NCBI RefSeq assembly: GCF_000002875.2 | Contig: NC_009400.2 | Coordinates: 634,904-698,903, forward strand | DNA: 64,000 nucleotides | DNA from: Leishmania infantum JPCM5 | Taxonomy: Eukaryota; Euglenozoa; Kinetoplastea; Trypanosomatida; Trypanosomatidae | Reading direction: 5' to 3' | Shown here: piece after piece, positions 60,863 through 64,000 of the stretch | How positions within the stretch are numbered: position 1 is the first letter of the stretch | Layout of the letters: each line of letters starts with the position of its first letter | Translations under genes and position numbers: made by a program | The notes under the pieces: generated by a model | The model's database searches: none | What the model saw: only the letters and a program-made list of their open reading frames with translations | What the model was told of the DNA's origin: nothing

Positions 60863-61279
60863 ATGCCGTTTATGCAATTCCTCGTTGTGGGACCCAGTGA
60901 CGCCTGCCTCTTCGCGTACGGAGGCAGCGGCACGAACATTAGCGACAGCAGTGATAACGAGTTGGCGCATTACTTCTCCCTCTACTCCGCATTAGATGTG
61001 ATTGACGAGGCAATGTGGACCAGAGGCGATTTTCTTCTCAGCAGAGTTGATCGTCCCTACGGCGACTCGTACTACATCTCCGCGTACGTGGGCCTTGCCC
61101 CTGTTCGTCTTCTGCTCATGCAGGATTCTGAGCCGAAGGACTCCCTATCCACCTTTTTTAGCGAGGCGTATCACCTATGTGTACGGTACTTCATGAACCC
61201 CTTCAGCACGACCTGCAAAAAGATCCAAAGTACTACGTTTCGGGATGAGATGACTCTGCTGTGTCGCAAGTACTGCTGA
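60863..61279 (+). CDS. TRAPPC2: TRAPPC2/Trs20 (sedlin family) trafficking subunit
   Basis: TRAPPC2 (yeast Trs20) is a longin-fold core subunit of TRAPP complexes that tether ER-to-Golgi vesicles and activate Rab1. The 138-aa product begins MPFMQFLVVGPSDACLFAY. SLYSALDVIDEAMWTRGDF matches the sedlin helix (ALD.VDE.MW). SYYISAYVGLAPVRLLLM is the central beta-strand region. FFSEAYHLCVRYFMNPF matches the C-terminal helix and NPF motif, and the end, TTFRDEMTLLCRKYC, aligns with SAFD..V..L..K. Length equals the family norm of about 140, so this start is well supported. The DEMW and NPF positions fit TRAPPC2 better than TRAPPC2L. It is the last supported gene before the telomere, about 2.4 kb from the first repeats. 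Confidence 0.9.
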   Translation: MPFMQFLVVGPSDACLFAYGGSGTNISDSSDNELAHYFSLYSALDVIDEAMWTRGDFLLSRVDRPYGDSYYISAYVGLAPVRLLLMQDSEPKDSLSTFFSEAYHLCVRYFMNPFSTTCKKIQSTTFRDEMTLLCRKYC

Positions 61280-63642
61280 CGGTCGTCGCTAGCTTGGTAA
61301 ACGTGCAGGCGCCCTATCGGTTTCCTCACCACTCTGCCTAGGGTGTCTACCTCTGCCGGCTCCCTGTGCTGCTAGGGGGATGCAGCGTTCTGTCTGTCTT
61401 CGCACACCACATTGCACTGGCCTTGTTTCTTGCTTATGACCCCGCCCGTGCCAGTTCCATGCATCCAAGAAAACGAAGGCCCTTATTCGGTATGCTGCAC
61501 CTGGTGATCTGCACCCCGTGCCGTATTCATTCCAAGGTTTCTGGTAAGGGCGCGGGAAACCACCTCTCCCTTCGCACATGAGCGCCGAGTCGTCATTAGC
61601 TGAGTTTCCTTTCCATCTGTGGAATAGAGGGACACGTTAATGCTAGAGAAAACCCGCGCCAGCATTTCCTGTATTGCGAGCTGCGCGTTGCTGTCCTGCC
61701 TCATCCTTCTTTGTCCACACCAGTTGATTTCTCTTCACAATTCTTGCTCATCTATCTCCTCTTCATTCCTTTTTTTCATCACATCGTTGTGAACACGCGC
61801 TTCTCCCAACTCTTGCCTATCTGAGTCACGCGTATCTCTCTGCTCGTTTCTCTATTTGTCTTGTTCCGCACTGCTTCGTGTCGAAGGGGCTTATCTCTTA
61901 CCTCTGCGCGCGCTGCTTTCCCTACTGCGCCTCCATGTCTTCCATACCTTCTGTCTTTATTTTTGAACTCCTTTTCCTTTCCCTCCACACTTCACCCTAG
62001 TACTCCTCGGAGAGCTGCGGGCGACGGCTCTCTCGCTTTGCGCAGCTCGTTCGCTCGCTATGGACTGATGGTGCGGTACACCCAGACATCACGTCACGAG
62101 AGCCCACGATGCTCTATGATAGTAATACACCCATAGATGTAGCGACAGAAGACTGCTCCTCATCCCCTTGCGTGCAGCTACCGCGCTGTCTGTGAAGCAA
62201 TGAAGCCGACACTCGGCCTGCTGCGAAGATGAATACGCCAACCAGGACGAAGTAAAAAAAAAGCCTTGTTGTTGCTACAGGCTCGTTTTCCCTCATGCCG
62301 CTCGACAAAGGCCCCACAAGAGTAGAGGATGACATACAGACACTTCTTTGCGCACAAGTACTCGCGCTGAAGGCCCGTCGCATGCCCCTTTCACTTCAGT
62401 TTGTTTGTGGTCACTCCTAACCGGAGCACGAATACACTGCCATGGAGCTTTCGCAATAGGCCATGTCAGGAGTGCCGACGCCAACTGTATGGACCATCGA
62501 CCCGACCTTCAGTTTCAGGTGCCAGGCCCGCACCCCCCCCCCCTCCCCCCCCACAGCCGCGATACACCACACGACATGCTACGGCAAAAGCTACTTTGTA
62601 GCAGCCGGCCCACACCAAACAGTTGGGATGATAAGCTTACCAGGCGACAGGACATCACCCTCGCTCAGTTCCGAACAGAGCACCTCTGCTTAGTTTGAAT
62701 TCCAGCAGCAGAAGGTCACAGGCAAAGGCAAGAGGCAGATGGAGTGCCGCGTGGTGCTTCGATGGGATTGTGGTACCTCAACTCCTGCCAGAGCCCCTGC
62801 ACCTCACCTATTTTTTGCTATAAGGGCGTCCGACCCCATGGTAAGTGCGATATGCCACGCAAGACTCGCAAATCCCACAACGCTCGAAGCACACCTCTCT
62901 TCACGATATACTCTTGCATGCAATGCCGCGATAATGCACGTCGCACCTGGGCTGCATGGCTTTCCTCGCCGAGTATCTATGGCTTCCCTCATGCGAACTT
63001 TATGAACGACAAACTATGAGCTCATTGTGCGGCAGCACGTGCTTGCCCATGGTTTCCCTCTGCTTTAAACAGCCATTCCTGTAAAAGGCGCTAGGAGTCA
63101 GCAGATGAAGGGATGCCCCTGCTGCCATGCGCTCAAGGAAGTGTCTCGCCTGCCGCTACTCCCCATCGCTCTCACCGTCTGCGGCACCCAGCGGCTGGTC
63201 CTCGCTCCTCCCATGAGTGTGTTGGCTGTAGTGCCGGCTGTGCACCACAGCTGTTGTTCACATGCCTGGTACCTGTCGAAAGCCCTTGCAGGACACAGGA
63301 ATGAGGGATGTGACTCCTTTTTGTGCCACCTGCGGTGCTCCGACATCTTCCTCGCATGTTTGCTTGTCGTCGCGGCCTTTGGTGCACTCGTGGTTGTGCC
63401 TGCGCGATCTGCCACACCACTGTGCAGATGCTTGGCTGCCCCGTGTTGTGTGGTTGTGCGCCTTGCCTCTGTGACAGAGGTGAGCGCACAGAGGGAGCCT
63501 GACTGCACCACCGCGCTAGTTGTTCTCCATCTTGTGGCTGTTTGGACGGCCGCTGTCTGCTCCATCTTCGAAGCTCTTTGCGTCGGCACGCGGGGCGTGG
63601 CCCTCTCTGCTGTTCCACGATTAGGGTACACGTACAGGATAG
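61280..63642. other. Subtelomeric region without supported gene
   Basis: About 2.4 kb. C/T-rich stretches occupy 61720-62000 and a C run lies near 62525-62548. Short open frames exist, including 62852-63019 with MPRKTRKSHNARS and a CMQC motif, but none shows a recognisable family. No member of a contingency gene family and no TATE-type transposon is apparent. Confidence 0.55.
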
Positions 63643-63714
63643 GTTTTTTCACTCCACTGATTCCTTGCACAGCGACACCCTCTCCAACAGGACGGGGGCG
63701 TGACGGTGTACTGG
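63643..63714 (+). repeat. Subtelomeric conserved box, copy 1 (LCTAS-like)
   Basis: About 70 bp, from a T run through CACTGATTCCTTGCACAGCG-like sequence to GACGGGGGCGTGACGGTGTA. It contains one octamer GGTGTACT at 63705-63712 and runs straight into TTAGGG. Its duplicate lies at 63841. The layout resembles the conserved sequence boxes of Leishmania telomere-associated sequences. One small length difference (cactcc versus ctcc) separates the copies. Confidence 0.75.
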
Positions 63715-63840
63715 TTAGGGTTAGGGTTAGGGTTAGGGTTAGGGTTAGGGTTAGGGTTAGGGTTAGGGTAGGGTTAGGGTTAGGGTTAGGGTTAGGGTTA
63801 GGGTTAGGGTTAGGGTTAGGGTTAGGGTTAGGGTTAGGGT
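63715..63840 (+). repeat. TTAGGG telomeric tract between the two boxes
   Basis: About 21 hexamers of TTAGGG in direct orientation, with one shortened unit (TAGGG, near 63769-63773). The G-rich strand reads toward the right end, as at a true right telomere. Confidence 0.95.
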
Positions 63841-63931
63841 TTTTTTCTCCACTGATTCCTTGCACAGCGACACCCTCTCCAACAGGACGGGGGCGTGACG
63901 GTGTACTGGTGTACTGGTGTACTGGTGTACT
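63841..63931 (+). repeat. Subtelomeric conserved box, copy 2, with four octamers
   Basis: This is a second copy of the box, ending in four tandem GGTGTACT octamers (63900-63907, 63908-63915, 63916-63923, 63924-63931) against one octamer in copy 1. TTAGGG resumes immediately after. Confidence 0.85.
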
Positions 63932-64000
63932 GGTTAGGGTTAGGGTTAGGGTTAGGGTGAGGGTTAGGGTTAGGGTTAGGGTGAGGGTGAGGGTGAGGGT
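63932..64000 (+). repeat. Terminal telomeric repeats with TGAGGG variants
   Basis: TTAGGG repeats continue to the window end, with GTGAGGG-type variant units near 63957-63962 and a run of three or more at 63981-64000. The sequence ends inside the repeats, so the true chromosome end or an assembly end lies beyond. Confidence 0.93.

Noticed and set aside
63098..63865. Minus-strand open frame with Asn-Pro repeats
   Set aside because: It is a translation of the CCCTAA strand of the telomere plus subtelomeric DNA, with no domain.
1..64000. tRNA, rRNA or snRNA genes
   Set aside because: I looked in the intergenic gaps and recognised no cloverleaf, box A/B pair or rRNA core sequence.

Overview
The window looks like the right-hand end of a Leishmania-type (trypanosomatid) chromosome. 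It is GC-rich, its genes are long and intronless, and all 16 genes I can support lie on the plus strand, as in a kinetoplastid polycistronic unit running toward the telomere. Genes are separated by long C/T-rich gaps with polypyrimidine-AG signals suited to SL trans-splicing. The last bases are TTAGGG repeats mixed with duplicated subtelomeric boxes. The order LeishIF4G-3-like gene then prohibitin matches what I remember of L. major chromosome 16. The species is not determined.

Layout: 1-2722 is a relatively AT-rich stretch with no gene. 2.7-8.7 kb holds ERO1 (ER disulfide formation) and the DNA polymerase alpha catalytic subunit. 10.4-24 kb holds a CFAP57/WDR65-like axonemal WD40/coiled-coil protein, a probable mitochondrial PPR-like protein, an SMP-domain protein resembling Mdm12, and a kinesin with a C-terminal PH-like domain. 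25.9-37 kb holds mostly RNA and translation genes: U1-70K, an eIF4G of the LeishIF4G-3 type, prohibitin, a WD40 protein resembling WDR18/Ipi3, and a short Prp31-like Nop-domain protein.

38-60 kb is the most unusual part. Three neighbouring, strongly diverged CLU-domain (clustered mitochondria/TIF31-like) paralogues have very different architectures: 1817 aa with a second partial CLU block and IQ motifs, a minimal 690 aa form, and a 3074 aa giant. The giant carries eight full copies and one partial copy of a nearly identical 73-residue repeat, with older degenerate copies upstream of the array. A SIDER2-like retroposon remnant lies between the second and third paralogue. A TRAPPC2/Trs20 gene is the last gene, followed by about 2.4 kb of subtelomere and the telomere.

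The genes do not form a functional operon; kinetoplastid units co-transcribe unrelated genes. Starts were chosen at ATG codons where recognisable protein begins; several open frames extend upstream only as translations of pyrimidine-rich leader. Family assignments rest on motif recognition from memory, without database searches.
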